Program-made: the position numbers and the translations under genes
Notes under the pieces: model-generated
What the model saw: only the letters and a program-made list of their open reading frames with translations
Told to the model about the DNA's origin: nothing
Databases searched by the model: none
Assembly: GCA_035498175.1 (NCBI GenBank)
Contig: DATKAJ010000072.1
Coordinates: 1-64,000 of the forward strand
Source of the DNA: JALORV01 sp035498175
Lineage (GTDB): Bacteria; Pseudomonadota; Gammaproteobacteria; Burkholderiales; Burkholderiaceae_F
DNA length: 64,000 nucleotides
Reading direction: 5' to 3'
Shown here: positions 34,394 through 45,805 of the stretch, one piece after another
Numbering within the stretch: the stretch's first letter is position 1
Layout: every line of letters begins with the position of its first letter

Positions 34394-35863
34394 ATGCAGG
34401 CGTTTGCGCGCTCGATACTCCCGGTCATCAACGTCCTCGGCTATGTCGTCCTGATCTTTGCCGGGACGATGCTGATTCCGCTCGCGTTCGCCTTCGCAGT
34501 CGGCGAGCCGGCAGAAAGAGACTATGACCTCGCGCTGCTGATCACGGCTGGCATCGGCGCCGCGCTGTTGCTGACGACGCGCCGCTTCCGCCGCGAACTG
34601 CAGCCGCGCGACGGCTTCCTGCTCGTGACCCTTGGTTGGACGATCCTGCCCGCGTGCGCGACGCTGCCGCTGCTGTTTCACCTGCCGGGCCTCTCGTTTA
34701 CGGATGCGTACTTCGAGACGATGTCGGGTCTGACAACCACCGGCGCCACGGTGCTGAGCGGCCTCGACCAGTTGCCGCTCTCGATCAACGTCTGGCGCCA
34801 CCTGCTGGTGTGGATCGGCGGCATGGGCATCCTCGTGCTCGCGGTCGCGATCCTGCCGCTGCTCGGCGTCGGTGGCGCGCAGGTCTTCAAGGCCGAAACG
34901 GCCGGGCCGTTCAAGGAAACCAAGCTGACGCCGCGCATCGCCGACACGGCCAAGGCGCTGTACTCGATCTACTTCGGCATCTCGCTGCTGTGCTTCCTCG
35001 CGTACCGCTGGGCCGGCATGAGCGGGAGTGATGCGTTCATGCACATGTGTTCGACGATGGGACTTGGAGGCTTCTCATCGCACGACGCCAGCTTCGGCTA
35101 CTTCAACTCGCCGCTGATCGACTACACGGCCGTCGTGTTCATGACGCTGGCCGGGTTCAATTTCTCGCTGCACTTCGTGGCGTGGCGCAAGCGTTCAGTG
35201 CTCGCCTACTGGGCCGATCCGGAGGCGCGTGCGTACGTCCTGACCCTGGTGATCGCGTGCCTCGCCGTCGCGGTGTTTCTCTATCACCGAGAGGTCTACG
35301 ACGACTGGTGGGCGGCGCTGCGCTATGCGACCTTCAACGTTGTGTCGATCGCAACGACCACCGGGTACGCCAACACGGACTACAACCAGTGGCCGATCGT
35401 GGTGCCGGTGCTGATGCTGTTCCTGTCGGGTTTCACGACCTGCGCCGGCTCGACCGGCGGCGGCATCAAGATGATCCGTGGACTGATCCTGCTGAAGCAG
35501 GCGCGGCGCGAGATGACCCGGATCCTGCATCCGCGCGCTGTCAGCCCGGTCATCGTCGGCGACCAGGTGATCGAGAACAAGGTGATCTTCGCGGTGCTGG
35601 CCTTCATGCTGATCTACGGGGCGTCGATCGTCTGGCTGACCTTCCTGCTGCTGCTCTCCGGGCTCGACGTGATCTCGGCTTTCACCGCCATCGTTGCCTG
35701 CATCAACAACACAGGCCCTGGGCTCAACCAGGTCGGGCCGGCGGCCAACTACGGCAACCTCACTGATTTCGAAACCTGGGTCTGCACGTTTGCAATGCTG
35801 ATCGGCCGGTTGGAGTTGTTCTCAGTGCTGGTGCTGTTTACGCCGGAGTTCTGGCGACGCTGA
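34394..35863 (+). CDS. trkH: Trk potassium uptake channel TrkH
   Basis: A 489-residue K+ translocating membrane subunit. The four pore loops can be placed by their selectivity glycines: TTTGATVLSG, a second near CSTMGLGGFSS, SIATTTGYANTDY with TCAGSTGGGIKMIRG, and NNTGPGL near the end. It works with TrkA, encoded 4.3 kb upstream. CATAAT at 34366-34371 is a likely -10, suggesting its own promoter. The stop TGA shares a base with the next ATG (TGATG), coupling it to the small downstream protein. Confidence 0.95.
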   Translation: MQAFARSILPVINVLGYVVLIFAGTMLIPLAFAFAVGEPAERDYDLALLITAGIGAALLLTTRRFRRELQPRDGFLLVTLGWTILPACATLPLLFHLPGLSFTDAYFETMSGLTTTGATVLSGLDQLPLSINVWRHLLVWIGGMGILVLAVAILPLLGVGGAQVFKAETAGPFKETKLTPRIADTAKALYSIYFGISLLCFLAYRWAGMSGSDAFMHMCSTMGLGGFSSHDASFGYFNSPLIDYTAVVFMTLAGFNFSLHFVAWRKRSVLAYWADPEARAYVLTLVIACLAVAVFLYHREVYDDWWAALRYATFNVVSIATTTGYANTDYNQWPIVVPVLMLFLSGFTTCAGSTGGGIKMIRGLILLKQARREMTRILHPRAVSPVIVGDQVIENKVIFAVLAFMLIYGASIVWLTFLLLLSGLDVISAFTAIVACINNTGPGLNQVGPAANYGNLTDFETWVCTFAMLIGRLELFSVLVLFTPEFWRR

Positions 35864-36189
35864 TGCATGCGCGGGTGGTCGTAGCCACCGACGGCGTGCA
35901 GCGGCATGTCGATGCGTGGCTGGCGGAGCACCCCGCGGGTGCGCGCGCGATCCTCGTTGAAGGGTTAGGGGCTGCGCTCGACGCGCCTGCTGCGATCCCG
36001 ATCGCCCGCATCCCCGCTGGCTGCGTCTGCTGCCTCGGGCGGACGCCGCTGCGTGTGGCGCTGGTCCGCACGGTCCGCGCGACACGTCCCGAACACCTGC
36101 TGCTGCTCCTCACCAGCGGTGAGCACGTGGATCGCGTCCGGACGATGCTGGCAGACGGATCGCTTGGAGTCCGCTTCGACCTGGAATAG
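35863..36189 (+). CDS. small CobW/G3E-like protein without a P-loop
   Basis: A 108-residue protein. The centre reads AGCVCCLGRTPLRVALVRTVRATRPEHLLL. This matches the metal-binding GCxCC segment and following helix of G3E GTPases (CobW, YjiA, YeiR). The family's Walker A motif would lie about 60 residues upstream and is absent, as are the later G-motifs and the C-terminal domain. The gene starts on the last base of the trkH stop (TGATG), so it is co-translated with trkH. It could be a degraded remnant or a reduced metal-binding protein. I lean to the latter because the frame is intact and coupled, but similarity is limited to one region. Confidence 0.65.
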   Translation: MHARVVVATDGVQRHVDAWLAEHPAGARAILVEGLGAALDAPAAIPIARIPAGCVCCLGRTPLRVALVRTVRATRPEHLLLLLTSGEHVDRVRTMLADGSLGVRFDLE

Positions 36190-36274
36190 CGCTGCAGCGC
36201 GGAGGCATTCCGTTCTGCAGTTAGCGTTTACTCCCGCTTATCGCGGCCTCGGTGGGACTCGGCACGCCCGATGC

Positions 36275-36302
36275 TTGAATCCGTTTGCCGGATACCGATA
36301 TT
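36275..36302 (+). promoter_or_regulatory. sigma70-like promoter for the DUF3567 gene
   Basis: TTGAAT (36275-36280) and GATATT (36297-36302) are separated by 16 bases. The predicted start lies about 40 bases before the ATG at 36349, which has AGAGG in front. Four of six -10 positions fit. Confidence 0.4.
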
Positions 36303-36348
36303 GCACTTGGGAGGGTAGAAATCTTCCCGGATGCAGAGAGGAACCGCG

Positions 36349-36612
36349 ATGGCACTCACGATTATCTACAACAGCCCGCAGTACTGCGTGTTCGAGTTCG
36401 AAGGCTCGAGCACCGGCGACGGCCGTGCCACCGGCGGGTACGAGATCATGGACAAGCAACTGCGGCGCGAGATCTTCCTCGGCGGGCAGGATGCCGAAAA
36501 TTTCCGGCGCAGCGTCCAGGAACTGATCGAGCAGAGTCCGACCTCAGACGAGATCGACGCCTTCCTGAACGGATTCAGCGGGCTGATGACTCAGCCGGTC
36601 GTTCTGCACTAG
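36349..36612 (+). CDS. DUF3567 family protein
   Basis: An 87-residue soluble protein. The IYNSPQYCVFEF opening, GGYEIMDKQLRREIFLGG middle and the LMTQPVVLH end match DUF3567, a small betaproteobacterial family of unknown function. ATG at 36349 is preferred over 36331 because AGAGG precedes it at the right distance. It is monocistronic by position, with a promoter-like sequence upstream. Confidence 0.88.
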   Translation: MALTIIYNSPQYCVFEFEGSSTGDGRATGGYEIMDKQLRREIFLGGQDAENFRRSVQELIEQSPTSDEIDAFLNGFSGLMTQPVVLH

Positions 36613-36749
36613 CGCGACGGGGCCCGTCCAAAACAGGCCGGGCCGATTCGAGGCAAGCTTCTAGGAAGCGCCCGGCGGTACCCGCTGGCCGGAGCCACAA
36701 TGCCAACATAAGTATCGCGTGCGTTGAAGCGCATCGGTTAGGGGGCACA

Positions 36750-38399
36750 GTGGAGTTCGACTACATCATCGTCGGCGGCGGCTCGGCTGGATGCGTGCTC
36801 GCGGCGCGATTGTCAGAGGATCCTCAGGTCCGCGTCGCGCTGCTGGAGGCCGGCGGACCGAACGATGGCATCCTGAACCGGGTTCCGACGGGCGCGGCGG
36901 TTCACATCGTTAACCGCAACGCCTGCAACTGGGCGTTTTCCACCACGCCGCAGATCGGTCTCGGCGGCCGCATCGGTTACCAGCCGCGTGGTCGCGGCCT
37001 GGGTGGCTCTTCAGCCATCAACGCGATGATCTACCTGCGGGGCCAGCGCGAGGATTACGACGACTGGGCCGCCGACGGCGCGACCGGCTGGGGCTGGAAG
37101 GACGTGCTTCCGTACTTCCTGAAGGCGGAGAACAACGAGCGTGGCGTCAGTGGATGGCACGGCAGCGGCGGACCGCTGAACGTTGCCGACCTGCGGTCGC
37201 CGCACCCGTTTGCAGCGCTCTTCATCGAGGCCGGGATGCAGGCTGGCCTGCCGCGCAACGACGATTTCGCCGGCGAGACGCAGGAAGGCGTCGGCTACTA
37301 CCAGGTCACGCAGAAGAACGGCGAGCGCTGGTCGGTGGCGAGGGCCTATCTCGACCCGGTGCGTGCGAGGCCGAACCTCCGTATCGAAACCGCCGCATTC
37401 GCCACGCGGATCGCTTTCGAAGGGGCACGCGCGGTCGGCGTCGAGTTCGTGCAGGACGGCACGCGCCGCACGCTGCGCGCGCGCCGTGAGGTGCTGCTCT
37501 CGGCCGGCGCGCTGCAGTCGCCGCAACTGCTGATGGTCTCGGGGATCGGTCCCGCGCCGTCGCTGCAGGGGCTCGGTATTCCAGTCGTTGCCGACCTGCC
37601 GGTCGGGCTCAACCTGCAGGACCACCTGGACATCATCATCAATCGGCGCGTCGACAATACCGACCTGCTCGGTATCTCGCCGATCGGCGCGTACAAGCTG
37701 ATGCGCGCGATCGGTCAGTGGCGGCGTGAGCGACGCGGTGTGTTGACCTCGAACTTTGCCGAGGCCGGCGCCTTCGTCCGCACGCTGCCCGAACTCACCC
37801 GACCCGATGTGCAGCTGCACTTCGTGATCGGCATGGTCGACAACCACAACCGGACCTTTCACTGGGGCCATGGCATGAGCTGCCACTCGTGCCCGATGCG
37901 GCCCAGGAGCCGCGGCATGGTGCACCTGGCCTCGAGCGACGCGCGCGATGCTCCGCTGATCGACCCGGGGTTCCTATCCGCGAGCGAGGATCTCGAAACG
38001 ATGGTGCGCGGCTTCAAAACCGTCCGCCGCATTTTCGCGCAGCCCGCTTTCGCGCCTTTCGGCGGCGCCGATGCGAGCCGCGAGCTCTATTTCAGCGACG
38101 TGCGCAGCGATGACGAGATCCGCGCGGCGATCCGGGCTCGTGCCGACACCATCTATCACCCCGTCGGCACCTGCCGCATGGGCAGCGACGCGCGGTCCGT
38201 CGTCGATCCGCAGCTGCGCGTGCGCGGTGTCGAGAGGTTGCGCGTCGTCGATGCCTCGGTCATGCCGAGGCTGGTGTCCGGGAACACCAATGCGCCGGTC
38301 GTGATGATTGCCGAGAAAGCGGCCGACCTGATCCGGTCGGCCTCGACGCCGGCGATCCTGCAGGATTCGAACGCAGTGCGCGAAACCGTGCCCGCCTGA
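36750..38399 (+). CDS. GMC-family FAD oxidoreductase (choline dehydrogenase-like)
   Basis: A 549-residue flavoprotein that oxidises an alcohol. The FAD-binding motif DYIIVGGGSAGCVLAARL is at the N-terminus, and GGSSAINAMIYLRG (GMC signature 1) is near residue 85. GALQSPQLLMVSGIGP (signature 2) is near 253. The active-site pair is in YHPVGTCRMG (His) and SGNTNAPVVMIAEKAAD (Asn). GTG at 36750 was chosen because AGGGGG lies just upstream and the FAD motif then begins at residue 4; the frame is open further upstream without a better start. It resembles alkane/alcohol dehydrogenase AlkJ and BetA. No betaine genes are nearby, so the substrate is open. Confidence 0.9.
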   Translation: MEFDYIIVGGGSAGCVLAARLSEDPQVRVALLEAGGPNDGILNRVPTGAAVHIVNRNACNWAFSTTPQIGLGGRIGYQPRGRGLGGSSAINAMIYLRGQREDYDDWAADGATGWGWKDVLPYFLKAENNERGVSGWHGSGGPLNVADLRSPHPFAALFIEAGMQAGLPRNDDFAGETQEGVGYYQVTQKNGERWSVARAYLDPVRARPNLRIETAAFATRIAFEGARAVGVEFVQDGTRRTLRARREVLLSAGALQSPQLLMVSGIGPAPSLQGLGIPVVADLPVGLNLQDHLDIIINRRVDNTDLLGISPIGAYKLMRAIGQWRRERRGVLTSNFAEAGAFVRTLPELTRPDVQLHFVIGMVDNHNRTFHWGHGMSCHSCPMRPRSRGMVHLASSDARDAPLIDPGFLSASEDLETMVRGFKTVRRIFAQPAFAPFGGADASRELYFSDVRSDDEIRAAIRARADTIYHPVGTCRMGSDARSVVDPQLRVRGVERLRVVDASVMPRLVSGNTNAPVVMIAEKAADLIRSASTPAILQDSNAVRETVPA

Positions 38400-38442
38400 G
38401 TCGGCGGCGCAGCCGCCTGTCACGGCCGCGGCGGCGGCGGCG

Positions 38443-38458
38443 GGCATGAGCTCATGCC
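38443..38458. promoter_or_regulatory. perfect 16-base palindrome upstream of metH
   Basis: GGCATGAGCTCATGCC is fully self-complementary. It lies 83 bases before the metH ATG and 30 bases upstream of TAGTAT (38488-38493), a plausible -10. A dimeric regulator site is possible. It does not fit the MetR pattern TGAA-N5-TTCA. Confidence 0.4.
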
Positions 38459-38525
38459 TTGCCGCGTGGGCTGCCGGGCGAACTGCCTAGTATCCTCGCC
38501 CTCTGCCCGGTTCCGGCCGGCCCTG

Positions 38526-42232
<3,707 letters not shown>

Positions 42233-42257
<25 letters not shown>

Positions 42258-42715
42258 TTTCTCGCCGCGCCGCCACGTCGGCGGCGTGGCGCGTGCTCCT
42301 CGGAGTCCTGGCGGCGGCGATGCTTCTGGCGTGCAGCCGCAGCGATCCCGAGCAGGCGCTGCGCGCAACGATCACCGCGATGGCGCAGGCGGTCGAGCAG
42401 CATCGGGTCTCCGATGCGATCGAGCCGCTGGCCGACGACTTCACGCGCGAGTCGGGAGCGTTCGGCAAGCAGGACGCGCGGCGCATGCTCGCGGCGGCGA
42501 TGCTGCGCAACGAGAAGATCCAGCTGATCGCGACGGTCAGCGATGTGCGGATCGTGGGCGAGCGCGCGACGGCGAAGATCCACGTCATCGCCACCGGCGG
42601 AGCCGGGCTGCTGCCGGAGCGCGGCCAGACCTGGGACTTCGACACCGCCTGGCGCCGTGACGGCAGCCGCTGGAAGCTCTACAACGCTGAGTGGCGGGAG
42701 GGCGCCGGTCCGTAG
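42233..42715 (+). CDS. small NTF2-like lipoprotein
   Basis: A 160-residue predicted lipoprotein. The N-terminal basic residues and a hydrophobic run end in a lipobox MLLAC (Cys34). The rest fits a short NTF2-like/nuclear-transport-factor fold: an early helix ALRATITAMAQAVEQH, the segment IEPLADDFTRESGAFGKQDARRML, then beta strands ending WKLYNAEWREG. No catalytic residues were recognised. The GTG start at 42233 overlaps the metH end by 25 bases; without it the signal peptide has no positive charge. Confidence 0.72.
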
Positions 42716-42790
42716 GATCGCGGACGCCGCGGGGTTGTCACGCAGCCAGGACGGTGCAATCGTGAGCACCCCATCCTGCCTGGAGGTGCC

Positions 42791-43171
42791 ATGCTGACGA
42801 ACGCTCCTGCCACGACCATCCTTCCGGTGCGCGACCTCGGGCGCGCGCGCGACTTCTATGAGAAGCGGCTGGGACTGCGTCCGGTCGGCCTGCAGCAGGA
42901 CGGCAAGTTCCTTTTCGCTCTGGGCGACGGCGGCACGCTGGCGCTCTTTCCGAAGCCCGAAGGTACCCGGGCCGAGCACACTGCGGTCAGTTTCAAGGTC
43001 GACGACGTCGTCGCGGAAATCCGGTCATTGAAGGCGCAGGGCGTCGTCTTCGAGGACTATGACCTGCCCGGCTTCCGCACCGAGGGCCACGTCTGCGTGC
43101 TCGGCTCGGAGAAGGCCGCCTGGTTCAAGGACCCGGAAGGCAACATCCTGTGCCTGCATGAGGATGTCTGA
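42791..43171 (+). CDS. VOC-family (glyoxalase/bleomycin-resistance-like) protein
   Basis: A 126-residue protein with the paired beta-alpha-beta-beta-beta fold of the VOC superfamily: ATTILPVRDLGRARDFYEKRLGLRPV at the start, and EHTAVSFKVDDVVAEIRSLKAQGVVFEDYD plus WFKDPEGNILCLHE at the end. Metal-ligand positions (His in EHTAV, Glu at the C-terminus) are plausible. GGAGG lies directly upstream of the ATG. The substrate is unknown; such proteins range from lactoylglutathione lyase relatives to dioxygenases. Confidence 0.85.
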   Translation: MLTNAPATTILPVRDLGRARDFYEKRLGLRPVGLQQDGKFLFALGDGGTLALFPKPEGTRAEHTAVSFKVDDVVAEIRSLKAQGVVFEDYDLPGFRTEGHVCVLGSEKAAWFKDPEGNILCLHEDV

Positions 43172-43246
43172 GACGCAGGGGTCCCGCAGCGCCTAAAGCG
43201 CCGCAGACGCTTGATCGGGAGCGCACCGACCCCATACCGGAGGAAT

Positions 43247-43372
43247 ATGCTGTTTAAGTTCGGCGCAGGCAGGGAGGCTGCCGGACATGAGCTTCGCAAC
43301 TGTTCCGGGAACGCATCGGCGACCGGCCGTCGCCGGGCTGTTCTATGCCGCGGACGCGGCCGTGCTCCGTGA
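43247..43372 (+). CDS. possible 41-residue upstream ORF before the Memo-AMMECR1 gene
   Basis: An ATG at 43247 stands 3 bases after GGAGG and opens a 41-codon frame (starting MLFKFGAGRE) that overlaps the first 86 bases of the next gene in another frame. The tail is Arg/Gly-rich and looks non-selected. It may be a leader ORF or chance. It is listed because of the Shine-Dalgarno sequence. Confidence 0.15.
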   Translation: MLFKFGAGREAAGHELRNCSGNASATGRRRAVLCRGRGRAP

Positions 43373-44699
43373 TGATCTCGCGCGATTGCTCGCCGACGCC
43401 CGCACGACGGCGGCGGCGGCGCCCAAGGCGCTGATCGCGCCGCACGCGGGCTACCTCTATTCCGGGCCGGTCGCCGCCAGCGCCTACGCGCGACTGGAGG
43501 GTGCGGCCGTGCGCATCCGCCATGTCGTGCTGCTCGGCCCGGCGCATCGGTTCGCAGTCCGCGGCCTCGCCGCGCCGGCGGCGGCGGCGTTCGACACGCC
43601 GCTCGGTGCCGTGCCGGTCGATAAGGAAGCGCTGGCGCGGATCGCCGGAATGCCGCAGGTTGTCGTCGACGATCGCGCGCACGCTGGCGAGCATTCGCTC
43701 GAGGTCCATCTGCCGTTTCTGCAGCAGGTCCTGGGCGATTTCGCGGTGCTGCCGCTCGTCGTCGGCGAGGCGACGACCGCGGAGATCGCGGAGGTGCTCG
43801 ACCGTCTCTGGGGCGACGAAGCGACGCTGATCGTCGTCAGCAGCGACCTCTCGCACTACCTGCCCTATGACGATGCGCAGCAGATCGATCGCGCCACCGC
43901 TGGCACGATGCTGCAACTCGAGCCCGCATTGACGCATGCGCGGGCCTGCGGGGCGACGCCAGTCAATGGCCTGCTCGCCGTCGCGCGTCGCCGTGGCCTG
44001 CAAGCCGAACTGCTCGATCTGCGCAACTCCGGCGACACCGCGGGCGCGCGCGACCGCGTCGTCGGTTACGCGGCGCTGGCTTTCATAGAACCGACGAGTA
44101 AAGACCGTGACGCTCCGACCGAGGCGAAGACGGATCGCTCGTTGGGGAGGCGCGGAACACTGCTGCTGGCGCATGCACGCGCATCGCTGGCACACGCCTT
44201 CGGAATTCCGCACGAACCGCCGGCACCGGCTGCGTTCCTCGACGAGCCCGGCGCGACGTTCGTCACCCTGCGTGTCGACGGCCAGCTCCGGGGATGCGTG
44301 GGCTCGCTTGCACCGCGGCGTACGCTGGGCGAGGACGTGCGTGCCAACGCGCGTGCGGCGGCGTTCAACGATTCTCGCTTCGCCCCGCTCGCGGTGCACG
44401 AATACGCGGCGACCGCCGTCGAGGTTTCAGTGCTCGCGCCCTCGACGCCGCTCGTCGCGGAAAGCGAATCGGACCTCATCGGCCAGCTGCGTCCAGGCAT
44501 CGACGGCGTCACGCTCGAATGCGGCCCGCACCGCGCGACGCTGCTGCCGCAGGTGTGGGAGCACCTCGCTGATCCGCGCGAGTTCGTGCGCGCCCTGAAG
44601 CACAAGGCGGGACTGCATGCGGACGAGTGGCCGTCGGACCTCAGGTTCTCGCGCTACACGGTCGAGAAGTTCGTCGAGACGGAGAGTGGACCGGCATGA
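43287..44699 (+). CDS. AmmeMemoRadiSam system: Memo-like protein fused to AMMECR1 domain
   Basis: A 470-residue fusion. Residues about 8-265 are a Memo-like domain (AmmeMemoRadiSam B): RRPAVAGLFYAAD, LIAPHAGYLYSGPVAASAY (near 50), LLGPAHR, GEHSLEVHLPFLQ and VVSSDLSHYLPYDDA are its conserved blocks. Several His residues match the metal/dioxygenase-like site. Residues about 285-470 are an AMMECR1 domain (part A): FVTLRVDGQLRGCVGSLAPRRTLGEDV and ANARAAAFNDSRFAPL, with the LRGC-type motif. A and B are separate genes in many genomes. The stop overlaps the ATG of the radical SAM partner (ATGA). The system is named in protein-family databases but its reaction is, to my knowledge, unknown. Confidence 0.92.
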   Translation: MSFATVPGTHRRPAVAGLFYAADAAVLRDDLARLLADARTTAAAAPKALIAPHAGYLYSGPVAASAYARLEGAAVRIRHVVLLGPAHRFAVRGLAAPAAAAFDTPLGAVPVDKEALARIAGMPQVVVDDRAHAGEHSLEVHLPFLQQVLGDFAVLPLVVGEATTAEIAEVLDRLWGDEATLIVVSSDLSHYLPYDDAQQIDRATAGTMLQLEPALTHARACGATPVNGLLAVARRRGLQAELLDLRNSGDTAGARDRVVGYAALAFIEPTSKDRDAPTEAKTDRSLGRRGTLLLAHARASLAHAFGIPHEPPAPAAFLDEPGATFVTLRVDGQLRGCVGSLAPRRTLGEDVRANARAAAFNDSRFAPLAVHEYAATAVEVSVLAPSTPLVAESESDLIGQLRPGIDGVTLECGPHRATLLPQVWEHLADPREFVRALKHKAGLHADEWPSDLRFSRYTVEKFVETESGPA

Positions 44700-45805
44700 G
44701 CGAGCAGGCGATCACAAGCGGGCATCGGCCCGACGAGCACCATCCGGCGCGGTGGTGGCATCGTCTCGACGACGGCCGCATCCAGTGCGACCTGTGCCCG
44801 CGCGACTGTCGTCTGCACGAAGGGCAGCGCGGGCTCTGCTTCGTGCGTCGCCGCGAGGGCGACGCTATGGTCCTGACGACCTACGGACGCTCGTCGGGCT
44901 TCTGCGTCGATCCGATCGAGAAGAAACCGCTGAACCACTTTCATCCGGGCTCGTCGGTGTTCTCCTTCGGCACCGCCGGATGCAATCTCGCCTGCAAGTT
45001 CTGTCAGAACTGGGACATCTCGAAGTCGACCGAAATGGACCGGCTGATGGACCAGGCCAGCCCGGAAGCAATCGCGCAGGCTGCGCGTGCGAGCGGCTGC
45101 CGCAGCGTGGCGTTCACCTACAACGATCCGGTGATCTTCGCCGAGTACGCGCTCGACGCCGCGGATGCATGTCACGACGCTGGGCTGGCGACGGTCGCGG
45201 TGACCGCCGGCTACATCCACGCCGAACCGCGGCGCGAGTTCTACGCAAGGATGGACGCCGCCAACGTCGACCTGAAGGCCTTCACCGAGGAGTTCTATTT
45301 CCGGCTGACGGGCGCTCACCTCGCGCCGGTGCTGGACACGCTGAAGTATCTCGTGCACGAGACCGACTGCTGGACCGAGATCACGACGCTGCTGATCCCG
45401 ACCAAGAACGACTCGGACGCGGAAATCCGCGCGATGTGCCGCTGGATCGCGTCCGCATTGCGGACCGACGTGCCGCTGCACTTCACGGCGTTTCATCCGG
45501 ATTACAAGCTCGACGACCTGCCGGCGACGCCGGCGTCCACGCTGTCGCGCGCCCGGAACATCGCGCAGGAGGAAGGGCTGCGCCACGTGTACACCGGCAA
45601 CGTGCACGATCGCGAGGGCGGCACGACCTTCTGCCCGGCCTGCCACGCCGCGCTGATCGAGCGCGACTGGCATCGCATCCTGCGCTACGAGCTAACGGAC
45701 GACGGCCACTGTCCGCACTGCTCCACTGCCATCGCCGGCCGGTTCGGTCGCTTTCAGGGCGCGTTCGGCAACCGGCGCATTCCGGTCCGGCCGGCGCGGC
45801 GCTGA
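44696..45805 (+). CDS. AmmeMemoRadiSam system radical SAM enzyme
   Basis: A 369-residue radical SAM enzyme. The [4Fe-4S]-SAM motif is GCNLACKFCQNW (CxxxCxxC) at about residue 98. The N-terminal four-Cys cluster (CDLCPRDC...GLC) and the C-terminal CPAC plus CPHC pairs could hold zinc or a second cluster. The core is closest to the pyruvate formate-lyase activating enzyme group (conserved FTYNDPVIFAEY, AGYIHAEPRREF, VDLKAFTEEFY). It is coupled by ATGA to the Memo-AMMECR1 fusion, so all three modules are made together. Its last 114 bases overlap, on the opposite strand, the end of the glycosyltransferase gene. Confidence 0.93.
   Translation: MSEQAITSGHRPDEHHPARWWHRLDDGRIQCDLCPRDCRLHEGQRGLCFVRRREGDAMVLTTYGRSSGFCVDPIEKKPLNHFHPGSSVFSFGTAGCNLACKFCQNWDISKSTEMDRLMDQASPEAIAQAARASGCRSVAFTYNDPVIFAEYALDAADACHDAGLATVAVTAGYIHAEPRREFYARMDAANVDLKAFTEEFYFRLTGAHLAPVLDTLKYLVHETDCWTEITTLLIPTKNDSDAEIRAMCRWIASALRTDVPLHFTAFHPDYKLDDLPATPASTLSRARNIAQEEGLRHVYTGNVHDREGGTTFCPACHAALIERDWHRILRYELTDDGHCPHCSTAIAGRFGRFQGAFGNRRIPVRPARR

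Noticed and set aside
38400..38525. Possible B12 or SAH riboswitch before metH
   Set aside because: The 126-base gap lacks recognisable conserved elements of either class and is too short for a B12 riboswitch plus promoter.
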